Assembly (NCBI GenBank): GCA_026874595.1
Contig: CM049322.1
Span: 27,629,840-27,693,839 of the forward strand
Length of the DNA: 64,000 nt
Direction: 5' to 3'
Source: Sipunculus nudus
Taxonomy: Eukaryota > Annelida > Sipuncula > Golfingiida > Sipunculidae
Each line of letters starts with the position of its first letter. Positions within the stretch are counted from its first letter, which is position 1. The translations under genes and the position numbers were made by a program. This document shows positions 36,647 through 47,310 of this stretch, piece by piece. Below the pieces are notes generated by a model. It worked only from the letters and a program-made list of their open reading frames with translations, was not told where the DNA came from and did not search any database.

Positions 36647-37177
36647 TGGTATGTATAAAGCGTAATTTGGTCTGACAATGTGCCGGTCGGTTCGTTTAAT
36701 TCAGAAACAGAAGCCCAGGAACAATACATAAAGTTGAAATAACGTAATATTATTTCAGTCGCATATACATGTGACATGGAAATTTAAAAATAAAAATGTT
36801 ATATGTGATGTCTGGTGTGCAAAATCATGCGTGCAATTCATCTTTATTCTTGACGAATAATATGTACATGACGGCGTGGTAGAGTTACATTGAAACCTCG
36901 CTGTGTCGAAGTCGAAGGGACTGGTGGTTTTACTTCGACACAACCGGAGTTCGAGACAACCGATGTTCATTTTATTTAACCTTCTTCAGCCGTGATTAGT
37001 ATCGATAAGTACTGCACATGTATAGGGCCAAAATTATAAAGTTCTCATAAATTTTTGCGTGAATCCTTTAGATTTCTTATTATTATTTCTTTTCATTCAT
37101 TTATTTTGTTGAGACGATATCTTTTAGCGTCATAGAATTTCAAACTGAAACAGAAAAAAAGTGTGTGTGGACAGAGC

Positions 37178-37226
<49 letters not shown>

Positions 37227-37664
37227 AAAGAGACTGAACCAGGTTTATATGGTCTTTACATTAAGCTTACGCTTAGCAGGCCGCGACGCCAAAGCAAACA
37301 GGACACGAACATTATAAAAGTGAAGCAGTAATACAGTATAACGTACTCTATGGTAAATTAGAGTCAGTCTGGTATAGGTCTCATCTTCCTCCCTTTATAT
37401 AGAGTCCTGTATGTTTATCCTAGACACATCAAAGGGAAGTATTGTATTATGTATAACTTCTCATTAATGCTTTGTGGGCAACAGAAGAAAAGCATGATCA
37501 TGAGTGACTAATTGGCCAAATAGGTAAACAACGGACTAGGTATGTCAGCCATCGCGCTTGATGAGTAAGATCCTTGCCGGTATTAATTATATAACTGGTC
37601 ATCCCGGCCGTAGGTATGGTAGTTGGACCGAGGACAACTGTTGTCAGAACATTAAAGCGGCATG
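35885..37664. other. AT-rich DNA with microsatellites and possible TIR remnant
   Basis: Contains an uninterrupted AT tract at 36,577-36,645 and a GA tract at about 37,185-37,220. At 36,880-36,965 the sequence GTGTCGAAGTCGAAGGGACT with TTCGACACAACCGGAGTTCG and GAGACAACCGA looks like the repeated TTCGA-type ends of pogo/Tigger-like elements, but only one end is visible and this is weak. Confidence 0.45.
36577..36645. repeat. (AT)n microsatellite
   Basis: A 69-bp uninterrupted AT tract. Confidence 0.98.
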
Positions 37665-40245
37665 ACCTCAGAGACAGGCCCTGTCGCTTTTTCTCAGTAA
37701 GCAGAGATAGGCCATGTCGCTTTAATTGTCTCAGTAAGCAGAGATAGGCCCTATCGCTTTAATTGTCCCAGTAAGAAGAGATAGGCCCTGTCGCTTTTTC
37801 TCAGTAAGCAGAGATAGGCCATATGTCGCTTTTTTCTCAGTAAGCAGAGATAGGCCATGTCGCTTTTTCTCAGTAAGCAGAGATAGGCCATGTCGCTTTA
37901 ATTGTCTCATTTAGCAGAGATAGGCCCTGTCGCTTTTTCTCAGTTAGCAGAGATAGGCCCTGTCGCTTTTTCTCAGTAAGCAGAGATAGGCCCTGTCGCT
38001 TTGTCTCAGTAAGCAGAGATAGGCCCTGTCGCTTTTTCTCAGTAAGCAGAGGTAGGCCATGTCGCTTTTTCTCAGTAAGCAGAGATAGGCCCTGTCGCTT
38101 TGTCTCAGTAACCAGAGATAGGCCCTGTCGCTTTTTCCCAGTAAGCAGAGATAGGCCATGTCTCTTTAATTGTCTCAGTAAACAGAGATAGGCCATGTCG
38201 CTTTGTCTCAGTAAGCAGAGATAGGCCATGTCGCTTTTTCTCAGTAAGCAGAGATACGCCCTTTCGCTTTTTCTCAGTAAGCAGAGATAGGCCCTGTCGC
38301 TTTGTCTCAGTAAGCAGAGATAGGCCCTGTCGCTTTTTCTCAGTAAGCAGAGATAGGCCATGTCGCTTTAATTGTCTAAGTAAGCAGAGGTAGGCCATGT
38401 CGCTTTTTCTCAGTAAGCAGAGATAGGCCCTGTCGCTTTGTCTCAGTAACCAGAGATAGGCCCTGTCGCTTTTTCCCAGTAAGCAGAGATAGGCCATGTC
38501 TCTTTAATTGTCTCAGTAAACAGAGATAGGCCATGTCGCTTTGTCTCAGTAAGCAGAGATAGGCCATGTCGCTTTTTCTCAGTAAGCAGAGATACGCCCT
38601 TTCGCTTTTTCTCAGTAAGCAGAGATAGGCCCTGTCGCTTTTTCTCAGTAAGCAGAGATAGGCCATGTCGCTTTAATTGTCTCAGTAAGCAGAGAACGGC
38701 CCTGTCGATTTTTCTCAGTAAGCAGAGATAGGCCCTGTCGCTTTTTCTCAGTAAGCAGAGATAGGCCCTGTCGCTTTGTCTCAGTAAGCAGAGATAGGCC
38801 CTGTCGCTTTTTCTCAGTAAGCAGAGATAGGCCATGTCGCTTTAATTGTCTCAGTAAGCAGAGATAGGCCCTATCGCTTTAATTGTCCCAGTAAGAAGAG
38901 ATAGGCCCTGTCGCTTTTTCTCAGTAAGCAGAGATAGGCCATATGTCGCTTTTTTCTCAGTAAGCAGAGATAGGCCATGTCGCTTTTTCTCAGTAAGCAG
39001 AGATAGGCCATGTCGCTTTAATTGTCTCAGTTAGCAGAGATAGGCCCTGTCGCTTTTTCTCAGTAAGCAGAGATAGGCCCTGTCGCTTTTTCTCAGTAAG
39101 CAGAGATAGGCCCTGTCGCTTTGTCTCAGTAAGCAGAGATAGGCCCTGTCGCTTTTTCTCAGTAAGCAGAGATAGGCCATGTCGCTTTAATTGTCTAAGT
39201 AAGCAGAGGTAGGCCATGTCGCTTTTTCTCAGTAAGCAGAGATAGGCCCTGTCGCTTTGTCTCAGTAACCAGAGATAGGCCCTGTCGCTTTTTCCCAGTA
39301 AGCAGAGATAGGCCATGTCTCTTTAATTGTCTCAGTAAACAGAGATAGGCCATGTCGATTTGTCTCAGTAAGCAGAGATAGGCCATGTCGCTTTTTCTCA
39401 GTAAGCAGAGATACGCCCTTTCGCTTTTTCTCAGTAAGCAGAGATAGGCCCTGTCGCTTTGTCTCAGTAAGCAGAGATAGGCCCTGTCGCTTTTTCTCAG
39501 TAAGCAGAGATAGGCCATGTCGCTTTAATTGTCTAAGTAAGCAGAGGTAGGCCATGTCGCTTTTTCTCAGTAAGCAGAGATAGGCCCTGTCGCTTTGTCT
39601 CAGTAACCAGAGATAGGCCCTGTCGCTTTTTCCCAGTAAGCAGAGATAGGCCATGTCTCTTTAATTGTCTCAGTAAACAGAGATAGGCCATGTCGCTTTG
39701 TCTCAGTAAGCAGAGATAGGCCATGTCGCTTTTTCTCAGTAAGCAGAGATACGCCCTTTCGCTTTTTCTCAGTAAGCAGAGATAGGCCCTGTCGCTTTTT
39801 CTCAGTAAGCAGAGATAGGCCATGTCGCTTTAATTGTCTCAGTAAGCAGAGAACGGCCCTGTCGATTTTTCTCAGTAAGCAGAGATAGGCCCTGTCGCTT
39901 TTTCTCAGTAAGCAGAGATAGGCCCTGTCGCTTTGTCTCAGTAAGCAGAGATAGGCCCTGTCGCTTTTTCTCAGTAAGCAGAGATAGGCCATGTCGCTTT
40001 AATTGTCTAAGTAAGCAGAGGTAGGCCCTGTCGCTTTAATTGTCTCAGTAAGCAGAGGTAGGCCATGTTGCTTTGTTTCAGTAAGCAGAGATAGGCCATG
40101 TCGCTTTGTCTCAGTAAGCAGAGATAGGCCACGTCGCTTTGTCTCAGTAAGCAGAGATAGGCCCTGTCGCTTTGCCTCAGTATTCAGAGGTAGGCCCTGT
40201 CGCTTGTCTCAGTAATCAGAGATAGACCCTGTCGCTTTGTCTCAT
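37665..40245. repeat. 33/37-bp minisatellite, about 75 copies, nested higher-order repeats
   Basis: The basic 33-bp unit is GGCCCTGTCGCTTTTTCTCA then GTAAGCAGAGATA. A 37-bp form replaces CTTTTTCTC with CTTTAATTGTCTC, and a CTTTGTCTC form is also 33 bp. Landmarks GATACGCCCTTTCG occur at 38,251, 38,589, 39,408 and 39,746: spacings of 338 bp within pairs and 1,157 bp between pairs. AGAGAACGGC at 38,691 and 39,848 confirms 1,157. The 33-bp unit is a multiple of three and lacks stops on the minus strand, giving minus frames with the period AYLCLLRKSDR. The 37-bp units shift the frame, so these are by-products. Confidence 0.96.
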
Positions 40246-42008
40246 TAAAATTGATAAAGAAGTAAATAGAATATGGAATAATGGTTTCGATGTCTATATA
40301 ACAAACATCAACAAAGTAAGTTCTGATGAAATACGTATTTCTGGTTACATTTATGAGCAAGCATTAGGCTAAAAAAATCGAAATCACTCAATACGTGCAC
40401 GTTTATCGAACCTAAGATTATATTGATAGGCCTATAATAATTTTAAATTGACCGGGGCGGAGCCTAAACTTACGTATAATTATTACCTATTTATCGATAA
40501 TTATTGAGCGATACTTAATTTAAGAATATCTATGTTATATCTATGTATGTACTGGCCGTGTTTTGACTTATGCTAGCTTTCCCTTTTCTACGACTCGCGT
40601 TGTGTGCTTAAACTGACTGTGATATCTACCATCGGTTCAGCTTGACCTGGTGCACATCGCGTCGTCTTAAAGGGAACAGTTTTTGTGCCAGCGGTCTGAC
40701 AACTCAAGGCTAATGGCTGCCAGTACAATGACACCGCAAGCCGTAACGAACGTTGTCCCGTTACATCTAAACCATGACTGGTCAAAACCCAACCATTTAT
40801 AGACCCAGCCTCTTTGTATTATTAAACCGTAAAATATAACGGTCAAACACACCCTACACTGCAGAGATTCCATCGCCATGCCGGCACTTTTCTGCTTTCA
40901 ACAACCGCTCCAGGCTCGCCAGTCCAGGCCAGCTCCATTTAGTGCAAGCGCACTTGAATGGAGTGGTTCTGGGAATGAGCGCCACCTAGAGAGCAACACA
41001 AAAAACATGATGAGATCATGTCTAAATATTGACTGCATGCAACTGTGTGGCGATTTGACTAGGTGGCCTTGATTTAAGATAGAGTAGCTGCTCTCCCAAC
41101 GGATTACAAAGGCATACAATTGGATATATTTATATATATTTAATAAGACAAGCCACATGAAGCTAGTGAACCAGTTACTGGGACCTGCACGGATGTGTGT
41201 TATATCGATGTGTGTCAAATTTCCCTTTATGCTGATTCCATGGATTGTACGTGTAATTAGTGAGAGCAGTGTTACGTCATTTTATCAGCTGGCCCATCGG
41301 ATCGGTACTCGCTGCCAGGTAGGCCTTGTAGTAGATAGCAGTGCTGTTATTACTTTGTGTGTTAACGTCAGTTCAGGCCATTATCAACCACCTTACAACT
41401 ACAAACTCGAGTTTCACACAAACATACGTGTGTAGGTGTGTATGTGTGTAGGAGTCAGATTGAGGTTGGTGAAGCGCTAGTTTGACAAGGGACATTTCTG
41501 GCTGAGAAGATTTGTTTTGGTGTGAATGGCATGTTGTCCGTGCGTCCGTCTTTCTCGTGAGGCAGCAGTCTCTGGCCGGGTCATTAATCTCGGGTTATCG
41601 AGCAAGTCAACAATGAAGGCTACACGTACTCTGAGCGGGGCCGGCCTGGGTTGCAGACATCACTTTTAAATGTAAATTGGTTTGCGTGGCTCTTGTTATA
41701 GTCGTTTTTTTCGTCCTCGTCCTTGAGACTGGAGCGCTCACCGCCTGTGTTAGTTTACTCTCACTACCAGTCAGCCCGTATCTGACTGCTCATAACAGGC
41801 ATATAATTAAGACGCACACATATTAATTCTTCAATTAGTCCAATCTCATCATTTCTTTTCTTTATTTCCCTGTGTGTTTAATAAATCTCTCATTTCTTGG
41901 TATAGTATTCTCATCCACCTTATCTTATTGTATTGTTCTGTTCTCTACCGGCGTGTGCCCTCTTCTCCAGTCTGCTTTCTTCCTTTACACTGTTGTGTTG
42001 CTCTCCCT

Positions 42009-42049
<41 letters not shown>

Positions 42050-42304
42050 TGATACTGAATTGTGATTCCTCTCTCCTTCAGTTGTTTCCGATTTCCCTGT
42101 GACATTGTGCTCTGTCCTCTCTCCCGCTAATTATGAGTTGTGTTCCTCTAAATCTATCATTCTGATATTTTTTATAAGCCCCAGCTTCAGATATACATTT
42201 TTAACATTCACTCGGCCCGTTCTGCCGCTATAGCTTTAGGTATAATAACATCTGTCTGTAGCTTCAATTGTCCTTTATATATACTGACATATGTATATTC
42301 TTAT
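40246..42304. other. Unique segment, partly GC-richer, with weak coding candidates
   Basis: One of the longer non-repetitive stretches. It contains the minus-strand frame 40,667-40,879, a TG-rich patch at 41,425-41,450, and a C run followed by a CT tract at 42,008-42,046. Plus frames at 40,878-41,072 and 41,157-41,435 are not recognisable. Confidence 0.45.
40667..40879 (-). CDS. Weak candidate: 70-residue hydrophobic frame
   Basis: Starts MAMESLQCRVCLTVIFYG. It has a hydrophobic stretch near residues 8-20 and a clearer one, TFVTACGVIVLAAISLEL, near residues 42-60, as in small membrane proteins. The start context GCCGGCATGG has G at -3 and +4, a good translation context. A CAG/GTCAAG donor-like site lies just past the stop codon, so it does not rescue a longer exon. 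No family is recognised and it may be chance. Confidence 0.15.
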   Translation of the reverse strand: MAMESLQCRVCLTVIFYGLIIQRGWVYKWLGFDQSWFRCNGTTFVTACGVIVLAAISLELSDRWHKNCSL

Positions 42305-43850
42305 ATATAATGATAATCTCGGTGCACAGGTTCAGATATCGTTCTCATAATGGTAACCCCGGTGCGCAGGTTAGTATATCATTCTTATAATGATATCCTC
42401 GCTGCGCAGGTTCAGATTTCGTTCTTAAAATGATAACCAGGGTGGACAGGTTCAGATGTGATTCTTATAAAGATAATCTCGGTGCGCAGGTTCAGATGTC
42501 AAAGCACATATCGTTGTTGTAACAAGGTATCTTTCTTATCACGATATTCCGTGTCCTTTAGATTGAGATAGCGTTCTTGTCACGATAATCTTGCCTTGTA
42601 GGTTGAGGAACCGTTCTTATCACGATATTCTGTGTCCTGTAGATTGATGTATCGTTCTGATCACGATATTCTGTCCCCTTTAGATTGAGGGATCGTTCTT
42701 ATCACGTTATTCGTGTCCTTTAGATCAAGGTTTCGTTCTTATCACGATATTCTGTGTCTTTTAGATCGAGGTATCGTTCTTATCACGATATCCTGTGTCC
42801 TATAGATTGATCGAGGTATCGTTCTTATCACGATATTCTGTGTCCTGTAGGTTGATCGAGGTATCGTTCTTATCACGATATTCTGTGTCCTGTAGGTTGA
42901 TCGAGGTATTGTTCTTATCACGATATTCTGTGTCCTGTAGATTTAGGTATCGTTCTCATCACGATATTCTTTGGGATGCAGATTGAGGTATCGTTCTTAT
43001 CACGATATTCTGTGTCCTGTAGATTGATGTATCGTTTTGATCACGATATTCTTTGTCCTTTAGATTGAGGTGTCGTTCTTATCACGATATTCTGTGTCCT
43101 CTAGGTTGATCGAGGTATCGTTCTTATCACGATATTCTGTGTCCTGTAGATTGATCGAGGTATCGTTCTTATCACGATATTCTGTGTCCTGTAGATTGAT
43201 GTATCGTTCTGATCACGATATTCTTTGTCCTTTAGATTGAGGTATCGTTCTTATCACGATATTCTGTGTCCTGTAGGTTGATCGAGGTATCGTTCTTATC
43301 ACGATATTCTGTGTCCTGTAGATTGATCGAGGTATCGTTCTTATCACGATATTCTGTGTCCTGTAGATTGAGGTATCGTTCTTATCACGATATTCTGTGT
43401 CCTGTGGGTTGAGGTATCGTTCTTATCACGATACTCTTTGGGATGCAGATCGAGGTATCATTTTGATCAGGATATTCTGTGTCCTGTCGATTGAGATATC
43501 GTTCTTACCACAATATTCTGTGTCCTGTAGGTTTAGGTATCGTTCTTATCACGATATTCTGTGTCCTGTAGATTGAGGTATCGTTCTTATCACGATATTC
43601 TGTGTCCTGTAGATTGAGGTATCGTACTTATCACGATATTCTGTGTCCTGTAGGTTGAGGTATCGTCCTTATCACGATATTCTGTGTCCTGTGGGTTGAG
43701 GTATCGTTCTTATTACGACATTCTTTGCCTTGTAGATTGAGGTATCGTACTTATCACGATATTCTTTGGGATGCAGATTGAGGTATAATTTTGATTAGGA
43801 TATTCTGTGTCCTGTCGATTGAGGTATCGTTCTTATCACAGTTCTAGGCC
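42305..43850. repeat. 41/45-bp minisatellite with a built-in dyad, about 36 copies
   Basis: The main unit is GATTGAGGTATCGTTCTTAT, CACGATATTCTGTGTCCTGT plus A. A 45-bp form has GATTGATCGAGG. The first five units (42,305-42,500) are a distinct subtype with GGTGCGCAGGTTCAG. Nearly every unit contains TATCGT, seven bases, ACGATA: a perfect six-base inverted repeat. Confidence 0.94.
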
Positions 43851-44132
43851 CTGGAGATTAAGTAATCACTCACTTATTACAGTAGTCTTCGCATTCATAT
43901 TGTTTTTACAGTATTTTGGATCGTTTAGACTGAGCTGTCGTTATTCAGTCGTGCTGAGCATCCTCTGGCCATCCCCCGGCCTGGAAGTTATGTAACTTTT
44001 TTTTCTGAAATGAGGTAAAATTAAATCGAGGTGACTTCTCGAAAATTAAAGCCGAAATTACCAAATTATTCTAAAACTATTCATATTATTCATAGTATCA
44101 GTCATAAAATCTGAGGAACAAGAGTTCACTAT
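43851..44132. other. Spacer, nothing recognised
   Basis: Short non-repetitive AT-rich stretch. Confidence 0.5.
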
Positions 44133-44909
44133 ATATTTTTTTTTAGCTCTGACTATAAATAACTGCATGAACTATAGCGATGGTCCTGTGTCCGTCGGCT
44201 GTTTGTCTGTCTGTCCGTCAATACGTCTGTCAGTCTGTCCGTCCTTTAAACTAGCACGTATTGAAATTGCTAGACCTTAGAATCCCAAATTCGGCATACA
44301 GTTAGATGTCCCCAAAAATCTCCTACCATAACGAAATCTGGGTCACTGCGACTGCATTCCTTCGAGATATTAAGGAAAAAACTTCCGGTTTCCATTAAAA
44401 CCTATTGTTACACTTCAAGACTGCCTAGTATGAAAACCACTTGTATTTTTGCATATTTGGCATGACTATTTCTGCATTGTGTTTCTTATGTACATTCTAG
44501 AAATGAGGTAAACATTGTGTATTTCCAGTAGTTATTGACCCGAACATAATGCATTTTGTCAAAAAATGATAATTACTGAAGCTAGAGAGCCTATTTCAGG
44601 CATAAAACCATATTTAATTTAGTTTTAACTGTATACCAGAAATTAGATCAAAAGTATGTGAATATTTTAAGTTATTAGCATAAATGTAGATTAGTACCTT
44701 CACTTTGCCCAGCATTGACTATGGTATACATGTTTCCTGTGGGTACATTTGATTTCACATTTTAGACACATAAGGTTTGAAGCTTATATAATCTGAAATT
44801 TAAAAGCAATTTTTTTTTAATTGTAGCTTTTATGAAACTTTTGGAAAACCACGTCTATTATTGTTTACAAAAAGCCAACCCGTGCACATGGATGCAGTGC
44901 ATGCCAGCT

Positions 44910-44930
44910 GTTAGTAACTTGAATGAGTAT

Positions 44931-44969
<39 letters not shown>

Positions 44970-45040
44970 TCTGTTAGTAACTTGAATGAGTAGCTCTCTC
45001 TCTCTCTCCCTCTCTCTCTCTGTTATTAACTTGAATGAGT

Positions 45041-45079
<39 letters not shown>

Positions 45080-45136
45080 AGTAACTTGAATGAGTAGCTC
45101 TCTCTCTCTCTCTCTCTGTTAGTAACTTGTATGAGT

Positions 45137-45188
<52 letters not shown>

Positions 45189-45221
45189 GTCTCTCTCTCT
45201 CTGTTAGTAACTTGAATGAGT

Positions 45222-45306
<85 letters not shown>
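44910..45306. repeat. Compound repeat: (CT)n with GTTAGTAACTTGAATGAGTA spacer, 6 copies
   Basis: GTTAGTAACTTGAATGAGTA recurs at about 44,910, 44,973, 45,024, 45,077, 45,118 and 45,204. Each copy is followed by CT runs of variable length. Minus-strand ERERER frames are by-products. Confidence 0.93.
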
Positions 45307-46589
45307 CACTCCATTTCCAATTGACATGTTGAATGTCCGGTAAACAAGGTGAATCTTATAATTTCATATTTTCTTCAATTTTGTTAATGAATTTTATATT
45401 TTTTATAATAATAAATTTTCAGGTCTTCAACCCCATGCTCTATATAATGCAAATTTATAGTTATCAATTAAATTTTAAAACAATATATTATGGTAAAATA
45501 TAAGATTCTAACACAATTGATACATTTAAGGTTAATAATGACGTAAAAAAGTCCTGTGTTCTGCAAGCTATACAATTTAAGTTTACAGCCGTAAATGATA
45601 TGTGTTTAATCTTAAATAGTATTTTAAAGCCATGAGAGCGGGTACCCATTATTAAAATGTTTTGATTTTATTATATATCTCCTGAATGTTTAGTAAGGTT
45701 GATGTTCTGAATGAGGTAATCGTGCAATATTGCGGACCTTACTTCTGTCTCTCGCAAAAAAAGTATTACCACATTTCAATAAAAAAAAATTGTTGCATGT
45801 TAAAGTTGATGATCTGGCGCATCTAATGAAATCATATTTGTGTAAGTAAAATATAAATTAATCTTGCCTAAAACTGTCGAAAAACGGTAGTTTGCTGAAA
45901 ATACCGAAAATGACGTCATATCAAAGACGTTCTGAGCCGTCGTCATGAATCCACAGTAATATACATATATACCATGTTAAACAAAAAGATTATATCTAAT
46001 AAAAATTAAATTGGATATATCTTTTTGTGCATAGATGGAGAAAGAATTTTATCCACATTAAACTAGATTTGACGACGTTGTGCCACCAAAACGTAAACAA
46101 CTGTCGACTGTGAGTGTATTCGACTGACCATGTAAACTCTTGCTCTATTCAACTTTTTCTTTTTATATTTCAAATAAATAAAAAAATAATGTATAATATA
46201 CAGTCATGTTTTGTGGATAGAGTATGGAGACTACAATTTAGACGCGCCGTTTATCTGAGGGTTTATTTTAATTTTCCTGTTAGACTACTGTGTGTCAAGA
46301 CAGATGAGAATATCCCCCATGAGTTATAAACAACTTAAAATCGAAACACAAGGCCATATTGGGTCTAAAATCCAATTTCATGATTCCTTTGTATGAACTT
46401 TTATTTATTTATTTTTTTTTAATTTGGACATGCTGTGTGGCACATTTCATATTTATTAATACACATAACGTGCCTTATTTTTGTTATTATCTTTTATATA
46501 TCTAAAAACATCATGTGACCACATTTAAATGTTAACTTACATCATAATATCCCTTATTTGTTCAATATTCATTCCTAAAAAAAATTTCA

Positions 46590-47040
46590 AACCGAGTAAC
46601 AATATTTTTACCAATAAATATTAACAAAAATAAGGCGTGACCACATTTTATTTGACCAGCCAATTAAGTTTGTATTATTTATAATATTATAAAATGTTGT
46701 AAGATATATGGTGTGACCACATTTTTACCAATAAATATTTACAAAAATAAGGCGTGACCACATTTTATTTGACCAGCCAATTAGTTTGTATTTTATGTAT
46801 AATATTATTAAATGAGGTCATATGTGTTGTGACCACATTTTTTACCAATTAATACTGAAATAATTATGGTGTGACCACATTTTTTTTTACCAGCCATATA
46901 AGTGTGTATTATATATATAATATTATAAAATATTGTAACATATCGTGTGACCACATTTTTTACCAATAAATATTGACAAAAATAAGGTGGTACCACATTT
47001 TATTTGACCAGCCAAATAAGCTTTTATTATATTATACATA
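46590..47040. repeat. About 115-bp tandem unit, 4 copies
   Basis: Each unit contains TGACCACATTTTTACCAATA, AATATT, ACAAAAATAAGG, TGACCACATTTTATTTGACC, AGCCAAT and an AT-rich tail. The copies are diverged. This is the left half of the core of the inverted-repeat element. Short frames here are not meaningful. Confidence 0.8.
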
Positions 47041-47310
47041 TTGTGACCACATATTTTACCAGTAAAGTTTTATTATATTATACATATTGTGACCACATAT
47101 TTTACCAGTAAAGTTTTATTATATTATACATATTGTGACAACATATTTTACCAGTAAATTTTTTATTATATTATACATATTGTGACCACATATTTTACCA
47201 GTAAAGTTTTATTATATTATACATATTGTGACCACATATTTTACCAGTAAAGTTTTATTATATTATACATATTGTGACCACATATTTTACCAGTAAAGTT
47301 TTACAAAAAT
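47040..47310. repeat. 46-bp tandem unit, about 6 copies
   Basis: The unit is TTGTGACCACATATTTTACC, AGTAAAGTTTTATTATATTA then TACATA, nearly identical between copies. It appears to derive from the neighbouring 115-bp unit, sharing TGACCACAT..TTTACCA. The near-identity suggests recent amplification. Confidence 0.92.

Noticed and set aside
36880-36965. Pogo/Tigger-like transposon
   Set aside because: Only TTCGA-type wording at one place; no second terminal repeat or transposase was found, so it was left as a remark.
37870-39992. Leucine-rich minus frames with the period AYLCLLRKSDR as a coiled or repeat protein
   Set aside because: Several frames are open at once, and 37-bp units shift the frame repeatedly. 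Unit variation is not arranged to keep any frame.
40588-41435. Multi-exon gene from the overlapping frames on both strands
   Set aside because: Frames overlap on both strands, none is recognised, and no consistent splice sites link them.
44974-45327. Poly-ER minus frame
   Set aside because: Direct translation of a CT microsatellite.
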